64,000 bases of DNA from Pardosa pseudoannulata. Lineage: Eukaryota > Arthropoda > Arachnida > Araneae > Lycosidae. Positions 11,905 through 23,927 of the stretch are shown piece by piece. The stretch is taken from the NCBI GenBank assembly GCA_032207245.1, contig CM063501.1, forward strand, positions 87,658,808 to 87,722,807, read 5' to 3'. Each line of letters begins with the position of its first letter. Position 1 is the stretch's first letter. The translations under genes and the position numbers were made by a program. Below the pieces are notes generated by a model. That model was not told where the DNA came from. It worked only from the letters and a program-made list of their open reading frames with translations, and ran no database searches.

Positions 11905-12889
11905 CAACTGGTCGACCTCTTCTTTTCAGGGGCAACATTGGGTTGCTCATCCCTTGCCCTCTATAAGGTTGGAGGCATGATGAGTGGTATTTTCCTATGG
12001 GAGTAAAAGGATTATTTTGGGTAGCAATCAAATAAGATGTAGGAGATTGTACTTTATAAATAACATATGGGCCATCGCGTCGTGGCATAAATTTAGCTGT
12101 TCTTTCGGATTTGATTTGACTTTTGGGGTGGAGAGTTACCCACACTTTATCACCTGTTTTGAATTGAGGCGTTTTTCTGATATGTTTATCAGCATAAAAT
12201 TTATTTTTATCCTGTTTCAATTCTATATCAGATTTCAACTGATTCATATAATTTGCCAAACGTTTCAAATAGGGCGTTATCTCGGGCACGAAGTTGTCAT
12301 TTGAGATAATAGCGCGAAGGTCGCGAGTAACATCGTCTGTTGTTCGAAGTTCTCTTCCGAACATAAGAAATGCTGCTGTTTCACCTGTTGTGTCGCATCT
12401 TGCTGTGTTCAGGGCAAAACGTATGGTTGGGAGTTTCTCACTCCAAATAGTGTGGTTACCTTTGACAAGGATTGCCAATCTTGGTTTTAAGTCTCGGTTC
12501 TTCCTCTCCACCGGGTTTGCCCGTGGGTGATATACCGGGGTTAACACCTGATCTATATTAAGAAGATAACAAACTTGCTGCATCACTGAACTAACAAACT
12601 GACTTCCATTGTCACTTATTATTCTTCTTGGGAATCCATAACGTAAATAAACTTCTTCTATCAGGGTGATAGCACATTCCCTAGCTGTAGCATGTTCTAA
12701 TGCGAAAAGTTCAGTCCATCTAGTAGCGCAGTCTTCTACTATAAATATCCATTTTTTACCATCAGGACTCTTGGGTAATGGTCCAAATAAGTCAATTGAA
12801 ATTGATTCAAAACGTTGGTTATATACAGGTGTTTGTAGCAAACCTGAAGGTTTCTGATTACTAGCTTTAAATCGAGCAACAATCTTCAC
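11905..12889 (-). pseudogene. pol: Gypsy integrase core and C-terminal region (third frame piece)
   Basis: Catalytic core of the integrase that inserts retroelement cDNA. The triad is visible: Asp in SIDLFGPLP (about residue 33), Asp in ISDNGSQF (about 93) and Glu in NPVERKNRDL (about 128), a D-35-E spacing. A GPY/F-type module (RRDGPYVIYKV) follows near residue 285. Only non-ATG codons start this piece because it is the continuation of the upstream frame after a one-base shift near 12878. It runs into the N gap after GRPV; residues read beyond the gap are unreliable. Confidence 0.9.
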
Positions 12890-14315
12890 AATTCTTTATG
12901 TACTCTGTAATGTATCTACGCATGCCAGTCCAGTAGTACCGCTTCGCTATCTTACTAAGTGTTCCTTCTACACCATAATGTCCCGCCATTGGGGCATCAT
13001 GATATTCTTTCAGTATTCTTTCACATTCATGCTTTGGCACTACTAACTGGGCTTCTTCTGTCTCTGCTTCTGGTGAATATCGGTATAAGACTCCTTGATT
13101 CAACAAATATCCCCGATTTAGCCAATTTGTAAAATTTTCATCTTTAGCAGGACTCTCAAATGATTCAATGATCTTTTTAAGGTCTGCGTCCTTAAGTTGT
13201 TCTTCTCGTAATTCTCTGGGACTTCGTGTTGGCATATCAATGGCAATTTTGCAGAATTGGCAATATTCTTCAGCGTGTTGGCAGAAAGGTCTTGACAAGA
13301 GATCTGCCACAACGTTGGCTCTTCCAGGTATGTATTCCATCTTTGGGGCAAACGACTGGACTTGCAAAGCCCAACGAGCAAGTCTTCCAGTTGGAGATTT
13401 TAAACTCATTAGCCAACGAAGAGGTTGATGATCTGATGTCACTGTTATATCTTGTCCCTCGATGTATCCCCGAAATTTATTTAGGCCCCAAACCACTGCC
13501 AACGCTTCTCGTTCTGTGGTTGTATAGTTCCGTTCTGCATCGTTTAATAGTCTGCTCGCATATTCAATAGGGTGCTCCTCAGCTCCCTCACCTTGCAACA
13601 GCACTGCTCCAAGCGCGTAGTTGCTAGCATCGGTTCGCAAGATGTATGGCTTATTTGGGTCATTTTGTCGTAGAACAGGAGGACTAATTAGATGATGTTT
13701 TAGGGTTTTAAATGCGTTTTCCTCTTCTTTTCCCCATTTCCAAGAGCTATTTTTCTTCGTGAGATTACTTAAGGGTCTTGCTATGTCAGAAAAGTTCGGT
13801 ACAAATCTTCTATACCACGAGCAAGTTTGCAAAAAGGATTGGACTTGTTTTAAATTACTGGGAGGTGGTAAATTTTGAATGGCGGCAACCTTATCTGGGT
13901 CAACTTCAAGACCAGAATTTGTAATGTAGTGTCCCAAGTATTTCACTCGGTTACAGGCGAAATTACACTTCTCTCTGTTAGCATGTAATTTAAACTCACG
14001 CAATTTTGATAATACTTTTCCTAAATCATCAATATGCTTCTCGAAAGTTTCAGATAAAATTATTATGTCATCTAAGTACGACAGAACCAAAACATCATTC
14101 AGGGAGTTTCTGAAGTTATCGATTAGTCTTTGAAATGTCGCCGGAGCATTTTTAAGCCCAAAAGGCATGCGGCAATATCTGTAAGTACCAAAAGGGCACA
14201 CGAAAGCTGTTTTATCTCGATCAGTGGGATTTACCTCGATTTGGTGATATCCAGATCTTAAATCTATCGTTGACATGTAAGGAGTGTGTTTAGCTTCATG
14301 GAGCAAATCATCCAT
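12867..14315 (-). pseudogene. pol: Gypsy reverse transcriptase-RNase H-integrase zinc-finger region (second piece)
   Basis: The piece is 482 codons long and in frame with the gag-protease piece, after a stop at 14328-14330. RT motifs: IDLRSGYHQ (residue 17 on), PFGLKNAPATFQ (51 on) and the catalytic YLDD box (80-83). RNase H follows with TDAS (Asp 229), TEREAL (Glu 270) and TSDHQPL (Asp 295). The integrase zinc finger (HDAPMAGHYG, then CEDC near 475) is at the end. The frame is lost just after the CEDC cysteines by one extra base, bringing an early stop at 12867. The first ATG is simply the first Met after the nonsense codon, not a true start. Confidence 0.93.
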
Positions 14316-14327
14316 TCTAGGCAGAGG

Positions 14328-16322
14328 TTATTTATCAGTTTTTATAGTGGAATTCAACTTTCTGTAGTCCACACAAAGGCGAAATTGACCATTAGGTTTT
14401 GGAACTAGCACCACTGGTGAGGCATACGGTGACTCACATTCTTCAATTGTGCCATTGGCCAAAAGATTCTCTAACTCTTTCTTAAGAATGTCCTTCTTTA
14501 ATGGAGACATGCGATATGGTGGCATAGCTACAGGGAGATTATTACCAGTGTCTATATAATGTTTAATTCTAGGTGTAGGCTCTTCCCCTGGCTGAAAGAT
14601 ATCCGTAAACATTTCTAACAGTTTACATAATTGTAATCTTTCCTCGGCAGATAAGTGACTGCCTTCAGTTTCTTTCAAAACGAAAATGTTCAGCTCAGGA
14701 GACACAATAATTTTATCGGATGGTATAGTGCTAATGTTTTGCGAATTACCTGAGGATTCGAAAGAGTTTTTATGTGGCACACAAGCTGGTATAAATGTAT
14801 CTTTCTCAAAATTGAATTTTTTCCTAGGATTACTGTTGAAATACCATTTCCTGTTCTGAGTATCCAAGCTAACACCAGCTTTGGATAAAAAATCAGTACC
14901 AAGGAGAGTTCGATTGTCCTTAGCTGTAGGTAACACAAATAGTGTAGTAGGAATTCTTTTCCCTAACAATTCAATGTCTATTTCGGTATTATAAACTTCA
15001 GAGAATTTCGGCACTCCGTCCGCGAGTGTTATATTTAAATTCACTTTACGAAAAATTACCCCTTGTTCTCGGAGGAGGTTATACAGGGTTTCTCCAGCAA
15101 CAGTGTGGCTGGCTCCAGTGTCAGCACATGCTAAACCCCACATACCATTTATTTTAATCTTCATTAACATTGCCTTGGGTTCCTGTATCGCACACGTTTG
15201 AAATTTCAAGCAACTAACCTGGGCGGAATCAACTTTAATGTTTGGGGAACACGTAGGGCATTTTGCCTTTATGAAACCAGGTTTCATACAGCCATAGCAG
15301 CTAATAGGTCTTTCGTTAATTTTATTAACAGTTCTATTCGTTGAGTATTTATAATTAACACTATTCTTAAAATTTCTTAAATTGTTACTCGGCTTAGAAT
15401 TTTCCATTCTATGTTGTTCATGGTTCGTGTTTCTACCTTTTAAGTTTCTACTTTCTTCATAAGCATCTAGCTTATCAACTAAAGCAACTGGATCGCTCAA
15501 TTCACTCCAGTGATCTAAAAAATGATCTTTGTAATCCGGAGGACACTTCTTTTTGATTTGATCAGAAATTATTAGATCTTTTAACTGATCAAATGTAGTG
15601 ATATTAAGCTCACTGAGCCAACCTTCAAAAAATTTTCTCAAATCATAGAAATAATCTCTCCACGTGGAGTCTGGATTTTTTCTGTGTTGGACGAAAAATT
15701 GTCGGAATTTCTCTGCACTCATCTTGAATCGACGTAATAAAATTTTTTTTATTTCCCCATATTCCGGTGGTTTATCCGGAGAATCCGATTCTATAGCAAT
15801 TAATTTTGAAATTTCAATAGGTAAAAGCCCGATCAGATATACCACCCATTTTGATTCTGGTATTTTCAAAAATGACAGTTGTCTCTCGAAAAGGTTTAAA
15901 AACGTACTAATGTCATCTACCTTCGGGTCAAACTGAGGGATTAACCCTTTAATTTCAAATTTAGATACATCCGTATCACTATCGGTAAGAACGGTTCCTT
16001 TTTCCGAAACATGATTTAAATTTTGTAACTTTAGTTTCTCTAATTCAAATTCCATTTGCCGTCTCTCGGTTTCTGCTTCCTTTTCTTTTACTTCGGATTC
16101 TTTTCTGGTGCTAATGATTGTATCCAACAATGTTTTTGTGAATTCTTCGTCATATGAAGTACATCCGGTTATAACATCTTTAATTTTTATTACTGTGGCG
16201 TCGGGTTCCAACTCGATGCCTAATTCTGCGGCCAAAACCAAAAGGTCGCATTTTTTACCTCTAGCAAGATATGCCATTTTTATTCTTTTCAGGCCAAACT
16301 TAAAATTAATGGTAAAACTCAA
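14328..16322 (-). pseudogene. gag-pol: Gypsy Gag-protease-RT N-terminus polyprotein (first piece)
   Basis: Structural and protease part of the polyprotein, 664 codons. The likely true start is the ATG at 16277 (MAYLARGKK), 15 codons after the first Met. A Glu/Lys-rich probable coiled coil spans about residues 75-105. A zinc-knuckle-like CYGCMKPGFIKAKC lies near residue 340; it has Phe in place of the usual His, so zinc binding is doubtful. The aspartic protease motif ADTGASHT is near residue 400. RT starts near 600 and includes QFRLCVDYRKLN. A TAA (14328-14330) interrupts the RT just before the LPRMDDLL region. Gag and pol are in one frame, with no frameshift signal between them. Confidence 0.92.
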
Positions 16323-16984
16323 TTACTGCGAGAATGGCTCATTAGAATGACATAATATGCATACATCTGATTAATCAACTAAACTATATTATTCCGATTT
16401 GAAACCGGAAGTATCAATAAATTTGAAGGAATAAAATAATACTTCTTAATTATACAAATATTTCAGATACATAATATTTCTATTAAAAAGAATCATCGAT
16501 GGAAAATTAAATAATAAGCAACACAAAAAAAAGAACATTAACCTGAGCAATATCTTTTGTTATTAATACAAAAATCCAAATTAAATTGAACCTGCACCAA
16601 TATTCAACACTGAAATATTAACTATCTTTATGAATTCTTAATCAAAACAATTGAAATTAACAATATCCATAAGTCCTAATAATAAAAATGTTAAGAAAAA
16701 TAAAATTCAAAACTTGGACCGAAACACAAACTATTCAAATTTCAATCGTCAGGCACTAAAGGAACTGGCATGCGGTATTTAAATTTGATCTGGATGATCA
16801 TAATAAAACAAAACAGAAGAATTTCTTCGATCTGGATGATCAGAATAAAACAAAACGAATTCAGGGTGAATTCAAATCAGAATCTCTTCTTCATTTGTCA
16901 GGATGACAAAATTAATAAAGTTCCTTGAGTGCTTGTCAAAAAGAAAAGAAATCACTTATCTGTTGTCATGTCTTCGGCTTCGTG

Positions 16985-17008
16985 TTTCGAGCCACGGGTT
17001 GGGCGCCA
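16985..17008 (-). promoter_or_regulatory. tRNA primer binding site of the Gypsy element
   Basis: Three bases after the LTR end, the minus strand reads TGGCGCCCAACCCGTGGCTC. This complements a tRNA 3' end finishing TTGGGCGCCA, as in tRNA-Lys. It primes minus-strand DNA synthesis. The first 11 bases fit the Lys primer best; later bases diverge somewhat. Confidence 0.8.
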
Positions 17009-17011
17009 ATC

Positions 17012-17237
17012 TGTAACACTGTAAATCCAACACAAACTATCTACATTTAACAAATTACGTTTAATTATTAATATATTTACACATATTTACAAGTTACTTA
17101 ACAATTAACATTGTAGAGAATGCAGAGAGCAGGAGGCCCTCGCACACACCATCACAATACAACGGACACTCTAACAGTCTTTCCTTTTCGGCTAAAACAA
17201 AAGGTGCGCGCGCAGATGGCCGTTGCGCGCTGCTACA
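17012..17237 (-). mobile_element. 5' LTR of the Gypsy element
   Basis: A 226-bp segment with TGT..ACA ends: on the minus strand it starts TGTAGCAGCGCGCAACGG and ends GATTTACAGTGTTACA, directly next to the primer binding site. The GC-rich 5' third and AT-rich 3' part are LTR-like. With no second LTR visible, the boundaries rest on the terminal triplets and the primer site spacing. Confidence 0.82.
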
Positions 17238-17639
17238 CAATGCTATAAAAAAAACTTCCAAATTTTTTAATATCTACTAAATTTTTGTATTATTTATAAT
17301 TTTATCCTTTTTCTTGACACTTTATGATTTCATGAATTTATTTTCACTGCGCACATAATTTTTTTTTGGCATGTGCATCGTCTGAAATCATGATAAATCG
17401 CATCTATAATAAATCTTATAGAGTTTTGCGTTTACATGTGATACCAATATAATTTTTTATCACGAAATTTTCCTTCTATGAATAACATCCTACGATATTT
17501 CAAAGGACAGCCAATCATTCATGATGACAGCCTGCAGTATTAAAATTTGTTTAAATTTCATATTTCTTTTACTCAGTGCAGTCACGCATTTATTGCTCTA
17601 TTGCTTTTTTTTTAGTCTAAATTTATTAAGAAATTAGTT

Positions 17640-17950
17640 TTTTATTATAAATTGATAAATCAATAGCATCCTTAACCACATTAAGAATTTTATTTACAGC
17701 TGTCATTTAAATTCAAAAGAAAAATTCATGAATTTTTTTTTTTACAAGACGCCTCTGTCGAAATCACCAGCATCTTCAAGTATTCTTTTGCGGACTTTTG
17801 ACCTTTTTGATAAATATAATGCACCCTCACATTTTCAATTCCGAATAACTCGAAAAACAGAAGCTTTGTTTATGCGAGTAGTACTTTCTGCACACTCGAC
17901 TACATCCGTTACTCCAGCATTAGTGTTCGAATTCGGCTCTATTTTGTAGA
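17640..17950 (-). pseudogene. Decayed transposase N-terminal (HTH) fragment
   Basis: The minus strand read from about 17948 gives a coherent frame: ECAESTTRINKASVFRVIRN, one stop, then EGALYLSKRSKVRKRILEDA and GDFDRGV, with a second stop and a continuation TAVNKILNVVKDAIDLS. The order of a helix-turn-helix, a basic linker and a DFDR.V segment resembles the N-terminus of arthropod DDE (IS630/Tc1-like) transposases as I remember them. No catalytic domain follows. The opposite strand is open for 73 codons, but its composition looks like an antisense shadow. Confidence 0.45.
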
Positions 17951-18162
17951 AAAAAATAATTTCTTATATTATCTTTCAAAGGACTGATAATCTTCTTACA
18001 TTCATTCTCCATTTTTGTTCTACAACGCATAAAACGTACTCAAGCTTAAAACTATACATGAAGTTCAAAACATCTAAAAGAGCGGAGGTTTTATTTTAGT
18101 TATAGGCATAGCCCTCGGGAATAAGGGGATAATAATATATCCCTCGATCTATATCCGTAGGC

Positions 18163-18862
18163 CAGAGGTCATCAACTTGGGTTACAACCTTAGGGTTCCT
18201 TCGAACTTTGACAGGGATTCCGAAAATGATCTCTAGCTGCTTAGTCAAAGCGCCAAATTTTTGGCAAAATTTAAATGTTTATAAGAGATTGAATTCTTAA
18301 AGGCAATTTGCTTGTAAAATTAAATTAAAAAAATTATTTTATGGATAAAATAAAATCTTAAGTTTTGTAAAAATCACGCGCTTTAAATACATTAATCGAG
18401 ACATATTACGTCATATATTAATCTCAGTTCTTTTTGTCTCACCTTACCTGTTTCCATAGATTCTTACGCATCTGGATTACCTGGAAAAGAGTCAACTCCT
18501 TGGAACCTATGAAATTGCAGATTACAACAATTATACCAAACTTTGCAATAAAAAACAATCACAGGAAAGAGATTAAAATAATTTTCTTTTTATTAATTTG
18601 TTATAATTTAAAATATTGTTCATTTTGTTTTATTGTTCATATAATTTATTTTAGAAAACTAGAAAAACCTCTATTAGCTAATTTCTCATTCAATATTTTA
18701 TTAAGGTGTTAGTAATGTGTTAAAATAAAGATGCAATAATTTTGTAAATTTCAGTAGGATAAAGTTTTTATCCTATTTTTCTGTTCTTTGATCAAGAGAT
18801 TGCTTCTATAAAACGGTAAGCTCAAAGGGTTCCCTAAAGTGTGCAAGGTTAAATACCCCTAC
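18163..18862 (+). mobile_element. Candidate hAT-like MITE
   Basis: The left end CAGAGGTCATCAACTTGGG continues to CCTTAGGGTTCC. The right end, read inward from 18862, is TAGGGGTATTTAACCTTGC continuing to TTTAGGGAACCC. The two ends are imperfect inverted repeats enclosing about 650 bp of AT-rich filler with no transposase. CAGAGGT ends and hAT TIRs are similar, but no 8-bp target duplication is visible and the right terminus has lost its CTG. Confidence 0.4.
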
Positions 18863-19159
18863 GCTTCAAGATTACCACCAATGCATTATAAAGCTGTCAG
18901 TTATCACGCGACTTTTGGTCTAACGCCTTGAAAGGTACACTATAGTTGAAGGACCTAATCACCGAAATGTAAGATCGCGGAAAAGCGGTAGAGGAAGAAC
19001 AAAAACGAACCTGAATCGGTACTGAGTGAGTATTTGTGAAGCATGCGAAGCTTTTTCAAATTTAAAATTGTGTGTATATGCGGATAGTGATGGTGCATAT
19101 GCAACGATAGAGGCCACAGAACTGCCATTCTTTGCAGTTATTGTTTGAGTTCTTTTGAA

Positions 19160-19322
19160 GCCCTAAGGTCTACTGTTTTGCTGCAGGAGGGCTATTGAGA
19201 CCGGGGAATACTACTAAAAGCCAATTTCGAGTGGCTACGAACATCAAAGCCATCAGTGGGATTCAAACTCTTAAACTTCGGTACCGAAAAGCGGCACTCT
19301 ACCATTCGACTATCGTCGGTGA
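19160..19322 (-). mobile_element. tRNA-derived SINE, copy b
   Basis: The minus strand shows a tRNA-like head (ATTCGACG..TGGTAGAGTGCCGC, then GAGTTTGAATCCC as B box) followed by TTCGTAGCCACTCG and the family tail with AAAACAGTAGACC. It is the left member of a SINE cluster. Confidence 0.65.
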
Positions 19323-19367
19323 AGGTTATGCTGAGACCTACTGTTTAGAACCAAATACGAACGGCTA

Positions 19368-19592
19368 CGGTTTAGTTTGGTTTAGAGCGCTACGGTGTGA
19401 AGCCTACTGTTTTGGTCACGAGGGCTAACCTCGAGACCAAACACCCCGACACCGAGCACCTGACATCCGCCTTGACACCGGAGCCAACTGGTTAAATCAG
19501 ATTCCGAACGGCTACGAACATAAATGCCAGCAGCGAGATTCGAACCCACAAACTTCGGTACCGAAGAGCAGCGCTTTACCATTCGGCCATCA
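19368..19592 (-). mobile_element. tRNA-derived SINE, copy c (longest)
   Basis: The best-preserved minus-strand head: GGCCGAATGGTAAAGCGC as A box, GGGTTCGAATCTC as B box (19535-19547). The body holds GTTCGTAGCCGTTCGG and a 50-bp GC-rich insert (GGTGTCGGGGTGTTTGGTC) not seen in other copies, and the tail ends at CCAAACTAAACC. A short extra body fragment (19330-19367) abuts it. The head is tRNA-like, but it continues into SINE sequence and so is not a tRNA gene. Confidence 0.75.
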
Positions 19593-19611
19593 TTCGGTGA
19601 TGAACGGCTTC

Positions 19612-19690
19612 AAGCGTCTATATTAGCAAGCAGTTCGAATCTAACCCATTTACTCCGGTACTGAAGATCTGTGCCTTGCGCATTTGATTC
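19612..19690 (-). mobile_element. tRNA-derived SINE, copy d (head fragment)
   Basis: Only the tRNA-like head is visible, with a degenerate B box (GGGTTAGATTCGAACTG) and the TTCAGTACCGGAGT spacer typical of this family. Confidence 0.4.
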
Positions 19691-19756
19691 TTTGTAGTTA
19701 TGAAATCAAATTGTACAAAGCTAAAACTGCAAAATATTTTAAAAGGTTAAGTACTA

Positions 19757-22310
19757 TCTATATATATATAAAAATGAATTTGTGTGTGTCTGTATGTTCT
19801 CGATAGACTCAAAAACCATGCATCCAATCGCCGTGAAAATTTGGGAAATATTTAGGTATATCCCTGGGAAGGTTTTTGTAAATTTTCAACGTTCGAAATT
19901 CATTCCTTCCCCCTTTTTCGAGCATTTCATATCATTATTCCAAGCATTATTTTCCCCGGTTAAAAGCAAACGATTAAGTTTTTAATTTATTTAATCATAA
20001 CTACGTGAAAGAAGCAATATTTCTAGCAATGTGACGTCATCCCAAGTAATTGTTTTAAACGCAGTTTTCCACGGTTAAAAGCAGGAGATTAAAATGTTCA
20101 ATTCATCACATAATAAATAGGTGAAAATCATATTTTTCTATCATTCGACGTCATTCTTTTAAATATTTAATTTATTCATTTATTTTATATTATTTAAAAT
20201 CGTCTGCGTAGTATCAATTCGGTTTGACGTGAAAATTTAGATATAAAGTGATTAACTTTCATTTCTATGTGACGCAAATTATAGCATTTTTATATGAGAA
20301 CTAATTTTAAATTTAATTCTTGGTTCATTTTTACGTTTCAATGAAATGCATATCAACAATATTCTAAGTACAAAAAGTACAAATTTCAGTGACTCTCATG
20401 GTCAAATAAAACCTATCATTTTATATAGTTATTTTCATATTCATATGGTTGTCGATATGAATGTGTGTTTCTGTTTCATACAAAACTATGTGGTTTGTCA
20501 TAAATTTCCTTAATTTTGGAAAATATTTATTACAACCAACAAAATTAGTACTGTTGCTGTCAAAACCTCTGCTTCCTATTCTACCACGTATTATGGCAAG
20601 GTATATTAACGTTTCTAATCAATGTACAGTAGTAATATAGTAATGTAATTTAGGGTTAAACTTATATTTTACCATAAAAAAGTTTAAGATTTAATATAAG
20701 ACACAAATTCGATGCAGATTTAATCGTTAGCATGTAAGCATATATTTTGTTATATTTATTTATGATATTAAGATGGGTTTTTTTATACAAATCTACCCGA
20801 TAAGTCATAGAGTAACTAACTTTGGATAGAAATCCTTGATACCGCTAAATGAACATATTCCATGTTAAAACATCTTTAATCCCGAGATTAAAATCTGACT
20901 GTGACTATCTATGTATATATGTATGTTTGTATCTTCGTCTATCTTCTGGCGAACCGCTGAACGCAGACGGGCGCCGAAGGTACCAAAAGACGCGAAACAA
21001 TCCACGGATGTCATTTCGCCCATTCGAGTTACGATATTCCAATTAGTTCGAAAGATATTAACGAAAAACCGAACAAAATGGCAGCTAAATTTTGCGACAC
21101 GACCTTTCCATTGTTCAGTTAGCGTCTAAATATGGCAGTGTTATTCATTGTTGGCATTATTATCGCCAGATATTTGGTATTCGGGAAACACAAAAACGTA
21201 TCTGCGCTATTTAAATTCAAGTGTAATTACATAAATATATGATGACATTTATGTATATAAGACTATTTTCTTATCTGCTAAAGGCTAAACTCATTTTTGT
21301 TTAGGAAATCACTTTTCTTTTCTATTTTATTTTCTTGGCGATATTTTTATTTTCAGTAATTAAAAACTTGACATGTTCTATCAAATTTGCTTTTATTTCG
21401 CAGTTGCCATTTATTAAATAAAAACTAACATATGGTTATAGGTTTTGTTATATAAAACTCAACAACACTGGATGAAAAAAAATTGCAAGTGATATACGGG
21501 GAAAAAAATAAGTTTTCATTTTATAAATAGCAACTATGAAATATTGAGATATAGTAGCCACTTTTGATTAAAGTTTAAAATGTGATTTCAAATAATATAA
21601 TTGTTTTCGGATATATACTTATTTCGTTTTATCAATATTAATTTGGTATATTTTTTTCATTTTAAATTCTATTGCTCCATTTTTATTTATTCAATTTTAA
21701 GTCTTCACTCTGTACTTCACCTACTCTTAATAATAATCGTGGACTTGGCGACTTTCGGTATATATTTCTTTTAATTATGTGTTATAAAAATTAAAACTTC
21801 ATTCTTATGATAAAGCTTTCAAGTAATATAATTGTTCTCGGATTTTGACCTTATGTTCTTAGTTCATTTTATCAACATTTGGTATTTTTCTTTCATTGTC
21901 AATTCAACTGCGCCATTTTTATTTATCCAATTTTGAGACCGCACTAACATCTATTCATAATTAGTCTTGGCAGAATTACTTAAGGGAGTCATTTAGGTCA
22001 ATCGTGTTCTGATATTTTAATTAGTTCGAAATATATTATTTTAAAACCAACAAAAACACTGTTTTAGTTATGTAGTACAGTCATTAAACTGTTGAGTTGG
22101 CGTGAAAAATAATTATCATATTTTCATTGTTGTCGTCGTTTTCTCCCGATATTTGGTTATAGAATTGACATTAATGCAGAACAGCTATCGCCTATCCTGC
22201 CAAACCTTTGTTTGTTTGGAAAATTTGAACTGCGGCACATTTTGGTAATTTTGTTAGTGATTTATTATATTCTTGAAGAATTTTTCAAGACCTTACTTTT
22301 GATATGTTTC

Positions 22311-22404
<94 letters not shown>

Positions 22405-23197
22405 CATTAAAATTCGAGTGTAAATAAATGCATTTATTAACATAAATACATTTCGATGCATTAATTCGCCAAATCCGCTGAATGCTTAAACTCTTTTCAC
22501 CATTAAAATACCCTAATTACAATCAGTTAAAAATATATGAATTAAAATATGTAATGAGTGGAGCCACTTATTGCCTATAGTCACAACTATTTTTCATACA
22601 CAATAACATTTTCTGTTTGAAATATCCCAGTATCAAAATCATTTTATTTTTAATAGCTAAATTTTTTGCTTCATCAAAATATGTAAATCTTTATTTTACT
22701 TTCTCATTTTTTTAAGAAGTTAGTATTTTTTCTGTTATATGTTGTCGTGATTTTTATTTTCATTAATTACAAATTTTTTGCCATGTTCTTTCAAATTTGT
22801 CTTTATTTCACAATTGCCATTTTTATAAAGAAAAAGTTATCGTCATATTTTTTGTTGTTTTAAATTTAATTTTTATGTATGTAAAACATTACTACTAAAA
22901 GACATCCAATCTCGGAAATGAATTATCCTATTCAGAACAGTACAAATATAGTACTCTCCACAATATTTTGAAATTTGACTCCTACATTTAAAAAAGTCGT
23001 GGAATTGAATATTATTATGCAGCGGCACTTATTGGACATTCGGCTATTAATAAACTGTTATAATCGTCAACAATCTGAAACATACGAGTTTTATTCAGCA
23101 TTTCTATTAATACATCGTATTATCTTTAATAGTGGTTCTAAATTTTTCATCGAAATATTTTAAAACCCAGACCGAAGGCTGGGTGCGAAGCAGCTAG
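19757..23197 (+). mobile_element. Non-autonomous Helitron
   Basis: The 5' end reads A|TCTATATATATATAAAAATG, followed by TGTGTGTCTGTATGTTCTCG, the characteristic 5'-TC start. The 3' end is a short hairpin (CCCAG 23166-23170 with CTGGG 23179-23183), then GTGCGAAGCAG and the terminal CTAG (23194-23197), next to T. Helitrons insert between A and T with no duplication, which fits. Length is 3441 bp. There is no RepHel protein, so it relies on another copy. It contains a long (TA)n tract at 22317 and, near 20903, a second Helitron-like leader (CTTCTGGCGAACCGCTGAAC) suggesting a composite origin. Confidence 0.82.
22317..22402. repeat. (TA)n microsatellite inside the Helitron
   Basis: About 43 uninterrupted TA units. 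The apparent Ile-Tyr reading frame through it is an artefact. Confidence 0.98.
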
Positions 23198-23274
23198 TTA
23201 TAAATATAAATTAAATTTTATAAAATGTCAAATACTTCGAACTTGTGTTGTAAATTATTAATTTATTCATAGTC

Positions 23275-23580
23275 ACAGGGCCGTAACCAGAGGAGGAGAA
23301 TTGGACTGGCTCTAACCCCATTTCCAAAATTCTGGAGATTGCTATGCTGCATTTTAACATTGAAATAAGATTACAGCTTAGAAAATAAAATTCATTAAGA
23401 CAGCATGCATAGTCAAAACTTAATATTTAAACAAAAATTTCAATTTTTCAAATTTTCTATCTACCTTTTTTTTTTTTTTAATAATTCAGTATTTTTACTA
23501 CAATTTGTCTTATACATTTACTAAAACATATTGCAAGGTTGGGATTGGAATTTTAGCCCCATTTATCGTATGTCGACAGT
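23275..23580. repeat. Dispersed repeat family M, copy 1
   Basis: Blocks GGGCCGTAACCAGAGGAGG, TAACCCCATTTCCAAAATTC and CTGCATTTTAACATTGAAAT, with CATGCATAGTCAAAACTTAA, recur in the same order at 27725-28060 and partly at 46220-46390 (GGGCCGTTGCCAAAGG; TTTTTGAAATTTCTATCTAC). Unclassified; no ends resolved. Confidence 0.5.
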
Positions 23581-23641
23581 AGTTTCCTGCATTCATCGTT
23601 TTCCGATTCCGTCCCCTTGAAAAATGATGAATCAAGGTATC

Positions 23642-23643
<2 letters not shown>

Positions 23644-23732
<89 letters not shown>
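23644..23732. repeat. (TA)n(TG)n microsatellite
   Basis: About 23 TA units followed by about 20 TG units with one interruption. Confidence 0.98.
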
Positions 23733-23734
<2 letters not shown>

Positions 23735-23927
23735 ATCACAAGATGGGTGCCTGTTGGCGTTTTGCAGTTGGGAAGTCCTATCTTGAATGACTGTCTACTT
23801 CCCATTCACTTTTTTATGTTTCTTCTCAGACATCTAAAAAGTATAATTTTCTAAAATGGTGAATTTTGTGGATCTGCAACATGCATAAATCATTTTCATT
23901 TAATTTTATGCATTAATATTATGTAAT

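Larger units (their letters stand above)
11905..17237 (-). mobile_element. Ty3/Gypsy LTR retrotransposon, 3' end lost in gap
   Basis: The minus-strand order is 5' LTR (17012-17237), primer binding site (16985-17008), gag-protease-RT-RNase H-integrase (16322 to gap), then an N gap. Integrase lying after RNase H identifies Ty3/Gypsy rather than Copia. No env-like frame is visible. The sequence on the far side of the gap (before 11805) contains no match to the 5' LTR, so the 3' LTR is either within the gap or misassembled. Two breaks disable it: a nonsense codon in RT and a one-base frameshift at the start of the integrase core. Confidence 0.93.

Noticed and set aside
11984..13570. Several plus-strand open frames of 60-110 codons opposite the Gypsy pol gene
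   Set aside because: They are antisense shadows of a conserved retroelement reading frame and have no motifs of their own.
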